Counted from the stretch's first letter, positions 41,783-53,214 are shown. The stretch is 64,000 nucleotides of DNA from Campylobacter sputorum subsp. sputorum (GCF_008245005.1 NZ_CP043427.1:558001-622000), one strand, 5' to 3'. Notes: generated by a model from the sequence alone, not told the origin. Numbers and translations are program-made.

Positions 41783-43766
41783 TTAAAACTTATTCTTCCT
41801 TACACTATCAACTATATCTTTAGACATAGTATCAAGTTCTTTTGTGATAGTAAATGTATTATTAGCAATATTAACATTTTCTTTTGTTAAAGCATCTACA
41901 TCAGCTACAGAGTTATTTATCATAGATATTGCTTCAGTTTGTTCTCTAATACTTTCACTCATCTCATTTATTGATTGAGTTAAAACATTTACATTAGCTT
42001 CTATTTCAGTTAATGACTTACCAGTTTTTTCTGCTAGTTTTCTAACTTCATCAGCAACAACAGCAAATCCTCTTCCTGCTTCTCCAGCTCTTGCTGCTTC
42101 TATAGCAGCATTAAGTGCTAGAAGGTTAGTTTGCTCTGATATATCTTTTATAATAGTTATAACATTTTTAATCTCTTCACTTTGAGCTATAACTTCTGTT
42201 GTTTTTTGATTAATTGAGTTCATTGAACTACTCATCTCTTCAACAGCAGCTGCACTTTCTTCAAGTGAACTAGCTTGTTTTTTAGCTGAAGCTGTTATTT
42301 GATCTACTGCTTTAGATAATAGATCTGATTTTTGTTGTAAGCTTTCTGCTTGAGATAGATTTTGTTTAAGCATACTGCTTATCTCAGCTCCTAATGTATT
42401 TACACCTTTTGCTATAACACCATTGTCATCTATGTGAGCACTAAAGTCTTTGTTTTGAAAAGATTTTAATAAAGCTAATATATTATTTCCATCATCTGCT
42501 ATAAGTGAGTTTAATGTTTCTTGTAACTCTATAAATGCTTCTTTTAGAGTATTTAAAGCAGGATTACTACTATTTGCTTCAAATGATGCTAAGAAGTCTC
42601 CTTCTTTTATCTTATCTACAAATGTATCAGCTTGCTTGATAAATATCTCTTCATCAGATAAATTCTTTTTAGTTTTTTCTATGTTTTCATTAATAGCTTT
42701 TGCCATAGCTCCAAATTCATCTTTAGTTTTTACATTTATTGTATTAGCATCTTTTGATTCATGATTTATAAATTTAAATACATTGTTTAGACCTGATTGG
42801 ATGATGGAGATTGGTTTTAAGGCTCTTGTTATTGTAAAAATTAAGATAGAAACTATAACAACTATAAAAACAATAGATAATATCACTTGAGAACTTAAAG
42901 CTGAGTTAAGCATAGTATCATAATCGCTCATAGAATTTACTGAGCAAACTAACCAGTTAGCTGGTTCATATTTTTCACAACTAGCAATTCTTGTATCTCC
43001 AGTTGAAGTAGTTAGTTCGGTTGCTTTATTGCCGTTAGTATTGTAATCATCTATAAGTGTTTTGACATATGTTTTTACTGCATCTGATTTAGACATCATT
43101 TTAGATTTATCCGGATCATAAACCAATTCATTAAAATTTAAATCAATAATATTTATAAGAGCTGTAGGGCTATCTTTCATTCTCCCATAAGCCTCATTTA
43201 ACTCATCTACCTCAACATCTGCCACCAACAACAGCTACAGATTTACCATCTATAATTACTGGTTTGACTATTTTTAAAGACATTGCTTTTAAACTCGAAG
43301 AGTAGTAAGGCAGCATAAAAAATGTTTTTCCTTGTTTTATAGCTTCTTGATACCAATCCTGACTTTGTGCATAATTAGGTATATATTCAACCTCGGATGC
43401 TTTATCGTCGTTTACAACTATATTATAATTATCGCCATTATCCCCATAACCTATAATAAAGCTAGAAATATAGGATAAATTTGACATATCTGCTATTTTA
43501 TTTGCAAATGTCGCTCTATCTGATAGAAGCTCATTTGGGTGATTTTTTGCATATAAAGCCAGTTTTTCTACGCCATATATGACTTCTGCAAAAAACTCAT
43601 TTGTAAATGCATTTGCTGAATGAGAGCTTGACAATTTTGAGGACTCAGCCATAGTTATTATATTTTTTTTGGTATTATTATAAACAACTACAGAAAATAT
43701 AATAAAAGATATAGTAAGAAGTCCTAGAACTATTAAAGATAGTTTATTTGAAATTTTACGAAACAT
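41783..43766 (-). pseudogene. Methyl-accepting chemotaxis protein split by a +1 frameshift
   Basis: One chemoreceptor is broken in two frames. The upstream part (43766 down to 43212, ATG behind GAGG) holds a membrane segment and a Cache-like periplasmic sensor and ends SVAVVGGRC. The downstream part, from about 43231 to 41783, continues VADVEVDE and holds the rest of the sensor, a second membrane segment, a HAMP region and the signalling hairpin ([19 protein letters not shown]). Deleting one G near 43222 restores VVGADVEV. No long homopolymer is at the site, so this is a fixed mutation or a sequencing error. The ligand is unknown. Confidence 0.85.
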
Positions 43767-43920
43767 GCGTACCTCACTAAAAGTATAAATATAGGTTCGC
43801 ATTATATCATTATACCCCCCGTTGTCAATAGTATTATATTTAATGTAAGTAATTTTATTGTTAATTTTTTATTTGCAAAATATAAATAAATCTCTATTTA
43901 TATATTTGCTATTTTTGATA

Positions 43921-45735
43921 TTATTCTACTGTAACGCTTTTTGCTAAATTTCTTGGCATATCAACATCATTTCCGAGTCTTATTGAAATTTGAAGAGCTA
44001 AAATTTGTAGTATTATCATCATTTCAAAAAACTCACACATAATGTGTTCTTGATTTGATGTTTTGATAAAATCATCACTTAAATCAAATTCTAAAGGGCT
44101 TATAGCAAGTATGGTGGCGTCTCTTGCGGCAAGTTCTTCAACATTGCTTTTTGTTTTTTCATAAAGTATATTTTGTGGCATAAGGGCAACTACCGTTAAA
44201 CCATCATCTGCTAGTGCTATAGGACCATGTTTCATCTCTCCTGCGGGATAACCCTCGGCGTGTAGATAGCTTATTTCTTTTAGTTTTAAAGCCCCTTCAA
44301 GCGCAAGTGGATAAAATACATCTCTTCCGATAAAGAAAAATCCATGCCCTTTTAGATATCTTTTTGCTAGTCTATAAATTTTATCTTGTAAATTGTCTTT
44401 TATGTTTAAAACTTGTGGTATATGCATAAGTGCTTTCACTTCGTTATTGTAAATTTCATCATTAATTGCATTTTTTTGCTTTGCAATGTATAAAATACAC
44501 ATCCATAGAACTATAACTTGTGTTGCAAAAGCCTTTGTACTTGCCACCCCTTTTTCTATACCGGCTCTTGTTAGAATCACACCATCAGCAGCTCTTACTA
44601 TGGAGCTATTATCGACATTGCAAATGGCTAGAATTTTTAATCCAGCTTCTTTTGCCATTTTTAGGGCTTCTAGAGTGTCTGCTGTTTCCCCGCTTTGAGA
44701 TATAACTACAAATAGAGATTTTGGATTTAGTAAAGGATTTTTATATCTAAATTCACTTGCATATTCTACTTTTGTGCGAATTTTTGCTATTCTTTCAAAA
44801 AGATAACTTGCAACCAAACCAGCATGATAGCTTGTGCCGCAAGCACAAATCGTAATTTCATCTATATTTTCAAAAATGGCTGGATTTAACTCATCTAATG
44901 TGATTTTTCCATTTTTTACTCTTCCCATTAAAGTTTCACTCACAACCACAGCTTGTTCAAAAATTTCTTTTTCCATAAAAAACCTATAACCCTCTTTTTG
45001 GGCATAAGCTTTATCCTTTGGAAGAGCTATAAAGTTTTTTGAAATCTCTTTTTCATCTTTGTATATATTAACTTCGCCATATTTTGCATATCCATACATC
45101 ATATCTTCAAGATACATAGCATCTGTTGCTAGTGTGATTAGCGGTGCATCAGATGATGCGAAAAATAGCTCTTTTGAGCTACTATTTTTTCCTACGATTA
45201 AAGGAACAGCATTTTTTGCAAAAAATATAGTATCAGGAGCTGATTTCGTGATAAGAAGTATTGCAAAAGATCCTTTTAGTTTTTTTATAGTGCTCTTAAA
45301 AGCTTCAAAATTTGAGTTTTTGGTTTTAGTAAATTGTTCGAAAAGATGGACTATGACTTCAGTATCTGTTTGGCTAAGAAATTTAACACCTTTTTCTTCT
45401 AATTCTTCTTTTAATTCTTTATAATTTTCTATAATACCATTATGTATAACAAAGCTAAATTCTCCTAAATGTGGATGAGCATTGATTTCGGTTGGTTTGC
45501 CATGAGTTGCCCAACGCGTATGACCTATCGCAACTCCAAATCCTTTACTTTCATAATCCTTAGTTTTGTGTTTTAAATTTTCAAGCTTACCAACTGCTTT
45601 AAAATAATTTATTTCATTATCATCCATAACTACCATTCCAGCACTATCGTATCCTCTGTATTCTAGTTCGCTAAGACCATTTAAGATGATGTCTTTTTTT
45701 TCTTTTTCGCCAATGTAGCCTACAATTCCGCACAT
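43921..45735 (-). CDS. glmS: GlmS, glucosamine-6-phosphate synthase
   Basis: The 604-residue enzyme makes glucosamine 6-phosphate from fructose 6-phosphate and glutamine. The glutaminase nucleophile is Cys2 (MCGIVGYIG), with GHTRWATHG. Two sugar isomerase domains follow (CGTSYHAG, SQSGETADT, EGALKLKEISYLHAEGYPAGEMKHG), ending in the family's LAKSVTVE. No glmS ribozyme-like leader was seen in the 130-nt spacer. Confidence 0.97.
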   Translation of the reverse strand: MCGIVGYIGEKEKKDIILNGLSELEYRGYDSAGMVVMDDNEINYFKAVGKLENLKHKTKDYESKGFGVAIGHTRWATHGKPTEINAHPHLGEFSFVIHNGIIENYKELKEELEEKGVKFLSQTDTEVIVHLFEQFTKTKNSNFEAFKSTIKKLKGSFAILLITKSAPDTIFFAKNAVPLIVGKNSSSKELFFASSDAPLITLATDAMYLEDMMYGYAKYGEVNIYKDEKEISKNFIALPKDKAYAQKEGYRFFMEKEIFEQAVVVSETLMGRVKNGKITLDELNPAIFENIDEITICACGTSYHAGLVASYLFERIAKIRTKVEYASEFRYKNPLLNPKSLFVVISQSGETADTLEALKMAKEAGLKILAICNVDNSSIVRAADGVILTRAGIEKGVASTKAFATQVIVLWMCILYIAKQKNAINDEIYNNEVKALMHIPQVLNIKDNLQDKIYRLAKRYLKGHGFFFIGRDVFYPLALEGALKLKEISYLHAEGYPAGEMKHGPIALADDGLTVVALMPQNILYEKTKSNVEELAARDATILAISPLEFDLSDDFIKTSNQEHIMCEFFEMMIILQILALQISIRLGNDVDMPRNLAKSVTVE

Positions 45736-45812
45736 ATTTTTCCTTTAAATATTTTTTTGTTATTATACTTAAGTTTTTGAAATTTAAAAACTTTATTTTA
45801 AGTTAAAAATCA

Positions 45813-45818
45813 TATAAT
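45813..45818 (+). promoter_or_regulatory. -10 element upstream of mqnE
   Basis: TATAAT lies 48 nt before the mqnE ATG in the divergent glmS/mqnE spacer. Confidence 0.4.
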
Positions 45819-45865
45819 TATAAATCAGTTTTGTTAATGAAAATACCAAGGATAGATATATTAGT

Positions 45866-46942
45866 ATGAATTTAATAGGCAAGATAAAAGACGGTAAAAG
45901 ATTAAATTTTGATGAAGCTTTATCGCTTTACGAAATGGATCTTTTCGAGTTAGGCTGTATTGCAAATGATATTAGGCAAAAAATCAATGGCAAAAAAGTG
46001 TATTTTAATGCAAATAGACACATAAATCCTACAAATTTATGTGCAGATGTTTGTCAATTTTGTGCATTTTCTTCGCATAGAAAAAACGAATATGCTTACA
46101 CAATGACGCACGAAGAAATAATGAAAATAGTTGATGAAACTGTTTGTAGAGGCACTAAAGAAATTCACATAGTTTCGGCTCACAATCCAAATGTTTCATG
46201 GCAATGGTATTTGGAAATTTTTAAAAAAATAAAAGAAAAATATCCATTTTTGCATGTTAAAGCAATGACTGCTGCAGAGGTTGATTATTTGCATAGAAAA
46301 TATGGATTTAGTTACGAAGAAGTGCTAGATAAGATGATAGAATATGGCGTTGATTCTATGCCTGGTGGCGGAGCTGAAATTTTTGATGAAGAAGTTAGAA
46401 AAAAAATATGTAAAACAAAAGTTAGCTCACAAGACTGGTTAAAAGTACATAAATTATGGCACAAAAAAGGCAGAGAAAGCAATGCAACTATGCTTTTTGG
46501 TCACATAGAAGAAAGAAAACATAGAATAGATCATATTTTTCGTATTAGAGATTTACAAGATGAAGCATTAAAAAACGAAAAAGGCGGTTTTAACGCATTT
46601 ATACCACTTGTTTATCAAAGAGAAAATAACTATCTTAAAATTGATGATTATCTTGGTGCTCAAGAAATTTTAAAAACAGTTGCCATTAGTAGAATTTTGC
46701 TAGACAATATAAAACACATAAAAGCTTACTGGGCTACGATGAGTTTAAAACTTGCTATGGTGGCTCAAGAATTTGGTTGCGATGATTTAGATGGAACTAT
46801 AGAAAAAGAAAGTATCCAAAGTAGTGCAGGTGCAAATAGTAAAAATGGAGAGAGTATAAAAGATTTTATAGATCTTATAAAATCATCAAATTTAATTCCT
46901 GTTGAGCGCGATAGTTTATATAATGAACTTAAAACATATTAA
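45866..46942 (+). CDS. mqnE: MqnE, aminofutalosine synthase (radical SAM)
   Basis: The 358-residue radical SAM enzyme has its cluster Cys59, Cys63 and Cys66 in the CX3CX2C motif (NLCADVCQFCAF). HIVSAHNPNVSW and MPGGGAEIFDEEV are typical of MqnE. It joins 3-enolpyruvoyloxybenzoate to SAM to give aminofutalosine, so menaquinone is made by the futalosine pathway. Menaquinone feeds fumarate reductase. The permease gene follows 15 nt downstream. Confidence 0.92.
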   Translation: MNLIGKIKDGKRLNFDEALSLYEMDLFELGCIANDIRQKINGKKVYFNANRHINPTNLCADVCQFCAFSSHRKNEYAYTMTHEEIMKIVDETVCRGTKEIHIVSAHNPNVSWQWYLEIFKKIKEKYPFLHVKAMTAAEVDYLHRKYGFSYEEVLDKMIEYGVDSMPGGGAEIFDEEVRKKICKTKVSSQDWLKVHKLWHKKGRESNATMLFGHIEERKHRIDHIFRIRDLQDEALKNEKGGFNAFIPLVYQRENNYLKIDDYLGAQEILKTVAISRILLDNIKHIKAYWATMSLKLAMVAQEFGCDDLDGTIEKESIQSSAGANSKNGESIKDFIDLIKSSNLIPVERDSLYNELKTY

Positions 46943-46957
46943 ATTTTGGAAAATAAA

Positions 46958-48244
46958 ATGAATTTTTTTAAATTAAAAGAAAACAATACATCTATAAAAC
47001 AAGAGCTTAATGCTGGACTTACCACATTTCTTACAATGGTTTATATCGTCCCTGTAAACGCAATCATAATGAGTAAAGCCGGAATGCCAGTGGATGTTGT
47101 ATTAACTGCAACTGCACTTTTAACAATGATAGCTACTATAGTAAATGGACTTTGGGCAAACACGCCAATAGCTATGAGTGTTGGAATGGGCTTAAATGCT
47201 TACTTTGCATTTGGCATAGTGTTAGCCGGAAAAGCCAGTTGGCAAACTTCACTTGGTATAGTTTTTATATCTGCTTTTATATTTTTTATACTATCTTTTA
47301 CGAATTTTCGTATCTGGATTTTAAAAAGCATTCCTATGGATTTAAGAAGAGCAATAAGTGCGGGAATTGGTGCATTTATAGCATTTATTGGCTTGAAACA
47401 AATGGGTTTTATAAGCTCAAATTCAGAAACTCTTGTGGCTTTGGGAAATTTTAGTGATAAAAATGTGATTTTAGGAGTGATTGGGCTATTTTTTGTTATA
47501 GCATCTTGGGCTTTTAAAATAAAGGGCGGGTTTATACTTGCTGTTATTGCAACTTCTATAGTAGCTTGGATTTTTGGTTTTAATGAAGCTCCAAATACTA
47601 TTTTTTCTATGCCCTCATCAGTATCTCCAATTTTTTTAGAGCTTGATATCATAGGTGCTTTAAAGTTATCTTTAGTTCCTGTTATAATCACATTTTTTAT
47701 CACACATCTTTTTGATTCTCTTGGAACACTTTCTGGTGTTGGAAATAGGGCTGGAATTTTTGACAATAAAGATGGATTAGTAAAGTTAGAAAAAACACTT
47801 CAAGCAGATTCTGGAATGGCTGTAGTTGGCTCTTGTTTTGGACTTTCAACTATAACAGCTTTTGCAGAGAGTGCAAGTGGTGTTGAAGCTGGCGGTAGAA
47901 CCGGTTTATGTGCTGTATTTACTGGACTATTTTTCATATTAACGCTTTTTATGCTTCCATTTTTTAAGTCAATTCCTGCAAATGCAATATATCCTGTTTT
48001 GGTAATGGTTGGAATTTTAATGTTTAGTGAACTTGGTAGGATTAATTTTAAAGATCAAGCAACAAGCGTGACTTCGTTTTTGATAGTTATGCTTATGCCG
48101 CTTACTTATTCTATTACAAACGGATTAGCGTGTGGATTTTTGGTATATCTTTTCATAAAACTTATAAAAAAAGAATTTGAAGATATAAATTTAGGTATTA
48201 TTACCCTATCTCTCATAAGCTTGATAGCTTTTTTAGTTTATTAA
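46958..48244 (+). CDS. NCS2/AzgA-type purine permease
   Basis: This 428-residue membrane transporter has about 12-14 hydrophobic segments. AzgA-like features include an N-terminal NAGLTTFLTMVYIVPVNA, MGLNAYFAF, and FVTHLFDSLGTL-like HLFDSLGTLSGVG with TAFAESASGVEAGGRTG. It probably takes up adenine, guanine or hypoxanthine. ATG 46958 follows GGAAA; the TTG at 46946 is rejected. The adjoining phosphoribosyltransferase makes a purine-salvage pair. Confidence 0.9.
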   Translation: MNFFKLKENNTSIKQELNAGLTTFLTMVYIVPVNAIIMSKAGMPVDVVLTATALLTMIATIVNGLWANTPIAMSVGMGLNAYFAFGIVLAGKASWQTSLGIVFISAFIFFILSFTNFRIWILKSIPMDLRRAISAGIGAFIAFIGLKQMGFISSNSETLVALGNFSDKNVILGVIGLFFVIASWAFKIKGGFILAVIATSIVAWIFGFNEAPNTIFSMPSSVSPIFLELDIIGALKLSLVPVIITFFITHLFDSLGTLSGVGNRAGIFDNKDGLVKLEKTLQADSGMAVVGSCFGLSTITAFAESASGVEAGGRTGLCAVFTGLFFILTLFMLPFFKSIPANAIYPVLVMVGILMFSELGRINFKDQATSVTSFLIVMLMPLTYSITNGLACGFLVYLFIKLIKKEFEDINLGIITLSLISLIAFLVY

Positions 48245-48254
48245 AGGATTTTTT

Positions 48255-48695
48255 ATGCTTTATTATACATATGAAGAATTTGCAAAAGATGTGCCAGTTA
48301 TGGCAAGAAAGATCAGAAACGAATTTGATCCAGAGGTTATTTTAGCCATAGCAAGAGGCGGTATGACGCTAGGACACTCGCTTTCTGTTGCTTTAGAAAA
48401 TAGAAATTTATTTGCCTTAAATTCGGTGCACTATGATGGTAAGACGAAATTAGATACCATTGAAATTTTTAATATCCCTGATTTAAGTAAATTTAAAAGA
48501 GTTTTGATATCTGAAGACATTATAGATAGTGGCGAAAGTATGGTAGCTGTAAAAAAAAGATTACTTGAAATTTATCCACATTTAGAGATAAAAATAGCAA
48601 CAATTTACTATAAATCAAAAGCACTTTTGCTTCCGGATTTTACGGTTAAAGAAGCAAACGAATGGGTTGAGTTTTTTTGGGATATAAAAATTTAA
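48255..48695 (+). CDS. Purine phosphoribosyltransferase (Gpt/Hpt type)
   Basis: This 146-residue type I PRTase has the PRPP-binding motif VLISEDIIDSGESM, with the acidic pair shifted to Glu-Asp, and AIARGGMTLG for the pyrophosphate loop. It likely turns xanthine, hypoxanthine or guanine into the nucleotide. It starts 10 nt after the purine permease gene, which supports salvage of the imported base. Confidence 0.85.
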   Translation: MLYYTYEEFAKDVPVMARKIRNEFDPEVILAIARGGMTLGHSLSVALENRNLFALNSVHYDGKTKLDTIEIFNIPDLSKFKRVLISEDIIDSGESMVAVKKRLLEIYPHLEIKIATIYYKSKALLLPDFTVKEANEWVEFFWDIKI

Positions 48696-48702
48696 TACTA
48701 AA

Positions 48703-49938
48703 ATGACTAAACAAATAGATAAAACTCCATTTTATATACTTTTTTTTATATGTTTTTTAGATTTATTTATTTTGTTTTATTGTGTTTCAAATTTGAGTAT
48801 TAGTTATGATGAGGCGAAAATTTTTTATGTAGAAAATTCTTTATTGTCGTATATTGTGAGATTTAGTTGTAAAATTTTTGGACAAAATGATTATGCTTTA
48901 AGACTTCCATTTTTAATTTTTCATTTTTTATCACTGATATTGTTTTATAAAATTTCAAAACATATACTGAAAAGAAAAAATGATAGATATGTTTGCGTGA
49001 TTTTATTTATATTTTTACCTGGAATTTTAGCTAGTGCCATTTTAGTAAATGAAGCTGGATTAGTTCTTTTGCTAACGCTTTTTATGATATATTTATATCA
49101 AAATAATTTTTTAAAATCTTTTTATATTTCAATGTTTATTTGTGCGTTTTTATCAAATTCATTTATGCTTTTTTATGTATGCGTCTTGATGTTTGGTATC
49201 TATATAAAACATAGAAGAATTTCATTTGTAGCACTTTTTTGTTTTATAGTTTCTATATCTTTTTTTGGCTTTGAAATAGATGGAAAACCAAAAGGATATT
49301 TACTAGATACGATAGGAATTTTTGCTGCAGTTTTTTCGCCTTTTTTGTTTTTGTATTTTATATATACGATTTATAGAATAGCTATAAAAAAAGAAGAGGA
49401 TAAAAATATAGTTTGGTTTGTAAGTGCTGGTTCTTTTGTGGTTTGTGCTTTGTTTTCTATAAGGCAAAAACTTTATTTAGAAGATTTTTTGCCATTTAGC
49501 ATTATCGCACTTCCGCTTATGATAAGAGTTTTTTTTAATTCATACAGAGCGAGACTTCCTCAATTTAGAGTAAAATACAAAATTTTTACAACTTTTGTTC
49601 TTTTTTCTCTACTTTTTTTTAGTATGCTTATAGTTTTAAATCCTGTTTTATATGCAATGAGCTTTAGAGATAAACCCCAAAAACATTTTGCTTATAATTA
49701 TCATATAGCAAAGGAGTTATCAATCTTTTTAAAAGAAAATAAATTTGAAAATTTATATATCAAAGATTATAAAATGGCATTAAGGCTTAAATTTTATGGC
49801 ATAAATAATGATAAAAAATCTAATATTTTCCTTGAAGAGAAAAAATATACTTCTAAAAATGATGAGATTATTTCTAAATTTAAACTATATAAAGTAAATA
49901 CTTTGATATCGCAGTATAATGTTATTAAAGAAAAATAA
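48703..49938 (+). CDS. GT-C/GT39-like membrane glycosyltransferase
   Basis: The 411-residue protein has about nine or ten membrane segments. A conserved acidic motif lies in the first loop (SISYDEAKIFY), then DYALRLPFL as in ArnT/PMT-type polyprenyl-sugar transferases, followed by a soluble C-terminal tail of about 80 residues. The sugar acceptor is unknown. It starts 7 nt after the phosphoribosyltransferase. Confidence 0.7.
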   Translation: MTKQIDKTPFYILFFICFLDLFILFYCVSNLSISYDEAKIFYVENSLLSYIVRFSCKIFGQNDYALRLPFLIFHFLSLILFYKISKHILKRKNDRYVCVILFIFLPGILASAILVNEAGLVLLLTLFMIYLYQNNFLKSFYISMFICAFLSNSFMLFYVCVLMFGIYIKHRRISFVALFCFIVSISFFGFEIDGKPKGYLLDTIGIFAAVFSPFLFLYFIYTIYRIAIKKEEDKNIVWFVSAGSFVVCALFSIRQKLYLEDFLPFSIIALPLMIRVFFNSYRARLPQFRVKYKIFTTFVLFSLLFFSMLIVLNPVLYAMSFRDKPQKHFAYNYHIAKELSIFLKENKFENLYIKDYKMALRLKFYGINNDKKSNIFLEEKKYTSKNDEIISKFKLYKVNTLISQYNVIKEK

Positions 49939-49941
49939 TGC

Positions 49942-49947
49942 TATAAT
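49942..49947 (+). promoter_or_regulatory. -10 element upstream of the pseudopilin gene
   Basis: TATAAT with TGC just upstream, 30 nt before the ATG at 49977 and directly after the preceding stop. Confidence 0.5.
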
Positions 49948-49976
49948 ATTGAAAAATAAATTTGGATATAAATAAT

Positions 49977-50669
49977 ATGAAAAAAGCTTTTTCTTTGATT
50001 GAACTTGTAATGGTTATAGTTGTAGTTGGAATAATTGCTATTGTTGCAATTCCAAGATTCCAAAGAGATAATCTGCAAGAAGCAGCTGATCAAATTCTTT
50101 CACATATTCGTTATACACAACAACTTGCAATGTTGGATAATAAATTTAAACCAGATGATGAAACTTGGTATAAAGCAAGATGGCAGATATTTTTTGCTAA
50201 TACAAAAGAAACTGGAGATGGATACTCTTACACAGTTTTTTCAGATTATATAGGCAAAAAAAGCGGATTTCCAAATTTAAAAGAGATTGCACAAGATTTT
50301 GCAAATCCTAAAAAATTGCTTACCGGAGGATATAGTGGTGCAATTGAATTTTACGACGAAAGAGTAAGTAAAAATTTAAGAATTGGTAAATTTTTTGATA
50401 TAAAAGATATAAAATTTAAAAGATTAAAAGGTGCTACTAGAATAGTTTTTGATGAAATAGGAAGACCATATAGTGCAGTCAAAAATTCTACAAATTCTAC
50501 TGATAAAATATTAAAAGAACCTTGCATTATTACATTAATTGATAATAGCGGTAAAAATAAATCAATTACTGTGTGTAATGAAACGGGTTATGCTTTTATT
50601 TTACCATCAGATATAGATATAGGAGATGTGGAAAAGTATTCTGATAAAATTTGCAATGATAAAAAATAA
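49977..50669 (+). CDS. Type II secretion/competence-type pseudopilin
   Basis: The 230-residue protein begins MKKAFSLIELVMVIVVVG, a class III prepilin leader and helix with cleavage expected between Ala4 and Phe5 and the conserved Glu at +5. The globular part has two C-terminal cysteines that could pair. Campylobacter use type II secretion-like Cts proteins for DNA uptake, and this resembles their pseudopilins. ATG 49977 is chosen because it gives the canonical leader. Confidence 0.8.
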   Translation: MKKAFSLIELVMVIVVVGIIAIVAIPRFQRDNLQEAADQILSHIRYTQQLAMLDNKFKPDDETWYKARWQIFFANTKETGDGYSYTVFSDYIGKKSGFPNLKEIAQDFANPKKLLTGGYSGAIEFYDERVSKNLRIGKFFDIKDIKFKRLKGATRIVFDEIGRPYSAVKNSTNSTDKILKEPCIITLIDNSGKNKSITVCNETGYAFILPSDIDIGDVEKYSDKICNDKK

Positions 50670-50688
50670 TTTTTATCATCTTTAATAA

Positions 50689-50696
50689 CCCCCCCC
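50689..50696 (+). repeat. Homopolymer tract of eight C
   Basis: A C8 run in otherwise AT-rich DNA, 19 nt after the pseudopilin stop. Such tracts vary in length in Campylobacter, but this one is not in a coding frame. Confidence 0.8.
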
Positions 50697-50755
50697 ATTT
50701 CAGCTCCCTTTAAGCAATATTTCTATACAATTCAATTTCCGCTTCACAGAAAAAC

Positions 50756-50781
50756 CTTTTAATCCTAAAAGATCTTTTTTT
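50756..50781 (+). terminator. Weak terminator-like hairpin before the rRNA operon
   Basis: CTTTTA and TAAAAG form a 6-bp stem with an ATCC loop, followed within two bases by CTTTTTTT. It may insulate the rRNA operon from the pseudopilin transcript. Confidence 0.45.
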
Positions 50782-50785
50782 GTTG

Positions 50786-50810
50786 TTAAGTGTGTTTTTT
50801 AAATTAATAT
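50786..50810 (+). promoter_or_regulatory. Possible rRNA operon promoter
   Basis: TTAAGTGT followed by a T-run and TAATAT at 50805 resembles the Campylobacter sigma-70 pattern and lies just before the pre-16S stalk. The -10 is imperfect. Confidence 0.35.
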
Positions 50811-50828
50811 TGTTAAACATTTTTAGTC

Positions 50829-50861
50829 AATCTTTGAAATCTAAACAAGTGATCGATTGAG
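50829..50861 (+). other. Left arm of the pre-16S processing stalk
   Basis: Nearly complementary to 52958-52988, downstream of 16S; the two arms enclose the whole gene. Only a few mismatches and a small bulge interrupt pairing. Such stalks are cut by RNase III in precursor rRNA. Confidence 0.8.
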
Positions 50862-51030
50862 CCATCTACTTTTAGGCTTTCTTTGGAAAGTAAAAAGTAG
50901 TAAAAAATATAATTATTAATAATAAAGATTAAAAATCAAATTATTAAAAAATAAAAAGTTTTTAGATTAAAACTTCATAGTTATAGTTAGTGATTTACTT
51001 AAAGTTGTTAGGTTTAATTAAACCTTAATT

Positions 51031-51136
51031 TTATGATTTATTTAAAGCGTAGCTTTTAATAAATCTTTATAACTTTAGGTGGGTCAAGGGAGTGTTTACA
51101 CTCCCTGTCGCAAAGATTAGCTTTGCTAATCTGCGA
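51031..51136 (+). repeat. Structured leader repeat, 16S copy
   Basis: Bases 51031-51102 are identical to 54134-54205 before 23S. Within and after the repeat are two hairpins: GGGAGTG-TTTA-CACTCCC at 51088-51105, and a stem of 8 bp plus 3 bp at 51109-51135 with a TTT loop. The second hairpin differs in sequence but not in fold from its 23S counterpart. Confidence 0.85.
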
Positions 51137-51140
51137 AGTA

Positions 51141-52883
<1,743 letters not shown>

Positions 52884-52957
52884 TCTAGAGTACAATGAAT
52901 ATTTCTCACAAAATATTCATCAAAGGAAAATTTTAGATTAGTATATAAACTAATCTA

Positions 52958-52988
52958 CTCAATCATCCTTGTTTAGTTTTCAGAGATT
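52958..52988 (+). other. Right arm of the pre-16S processing stalk
   Basis: Complementary to 50829-50861. It closes the stalk around 16S about 75 nt after the mature 3' end. Confidence 0.8.
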
Positions 52989-53149
52989 GATGTTAATAAA
53001 GATATATAGTGCTAAAAAGAAATTATATAATTTAGATTTTACTTAAATAAAAAATAAAAGAATAATTTATTTTATTGTTTAAAGCTATCTAAAACAGAAT
53101 ATGTGAGCTTTATTCCGTTATCTATTCTCAGTTTTGCATAATATGTATT

Positions 53150-53187
53150 GGGGAATTAGCTCAGCTGGGAGAGTGTGGGCTTTGCAC
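53150..53187 (+). pseudogene. Truncated tRNA-Ala copy
   Basis: The first 24 bases match the start of the intact tRNA-Ala at 53299 exactly, through the D arm. Six altered bases follow, then CTTTGCAC of the anticodon loop. The 3' side of the anticodon stem, the T arm and the acceptor 3' strand are missing. The preceding TTTGCATAATA is also shared with the true gene, so this is a partial local duplication. Confidence 0.85.
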
Positions 53188-53190
53188 AAT

Positions 53191-53214
53191 AAAAAGCAAA
53201 CTGCTTTGCTTTTT
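53191..53214 (+). repeat. Hairpin next to the tRNA-Ala remnant
   Basis: AAAAAGCAAA and TTTGCTTTTT form a perfect 10-bp stem with loop CTGC. It begins three bases after the remnant and replaces the lost 3' half. Confidence 0.75.

Larger units (their letters stand above)
50670..51140 (+). other. Upstream and leader region of the rRNA operon
   Basis: No gene is present. It holds, in order, a run of eight C, a small terminator-like hairpin, a possible promoter, the left arm of the pre-16S stalk (50829-50861), and a structured leader repeat also found before 23S. Confidence 0.8.

Noticed and set aside
41783-43802. Two separate genes for the chemoreceptor
   Set aside because: Neither half is complete. 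The second would start mid-domain from a TTG without a ribosome binding site, and the halves join seamlessly after one base change.
43815-43820. C6 run upstream of the chemoreceptor as a phase-variation tract
   Set aside because: It is too short and lies outside the gene, and the actual frameshift is elsewhere.
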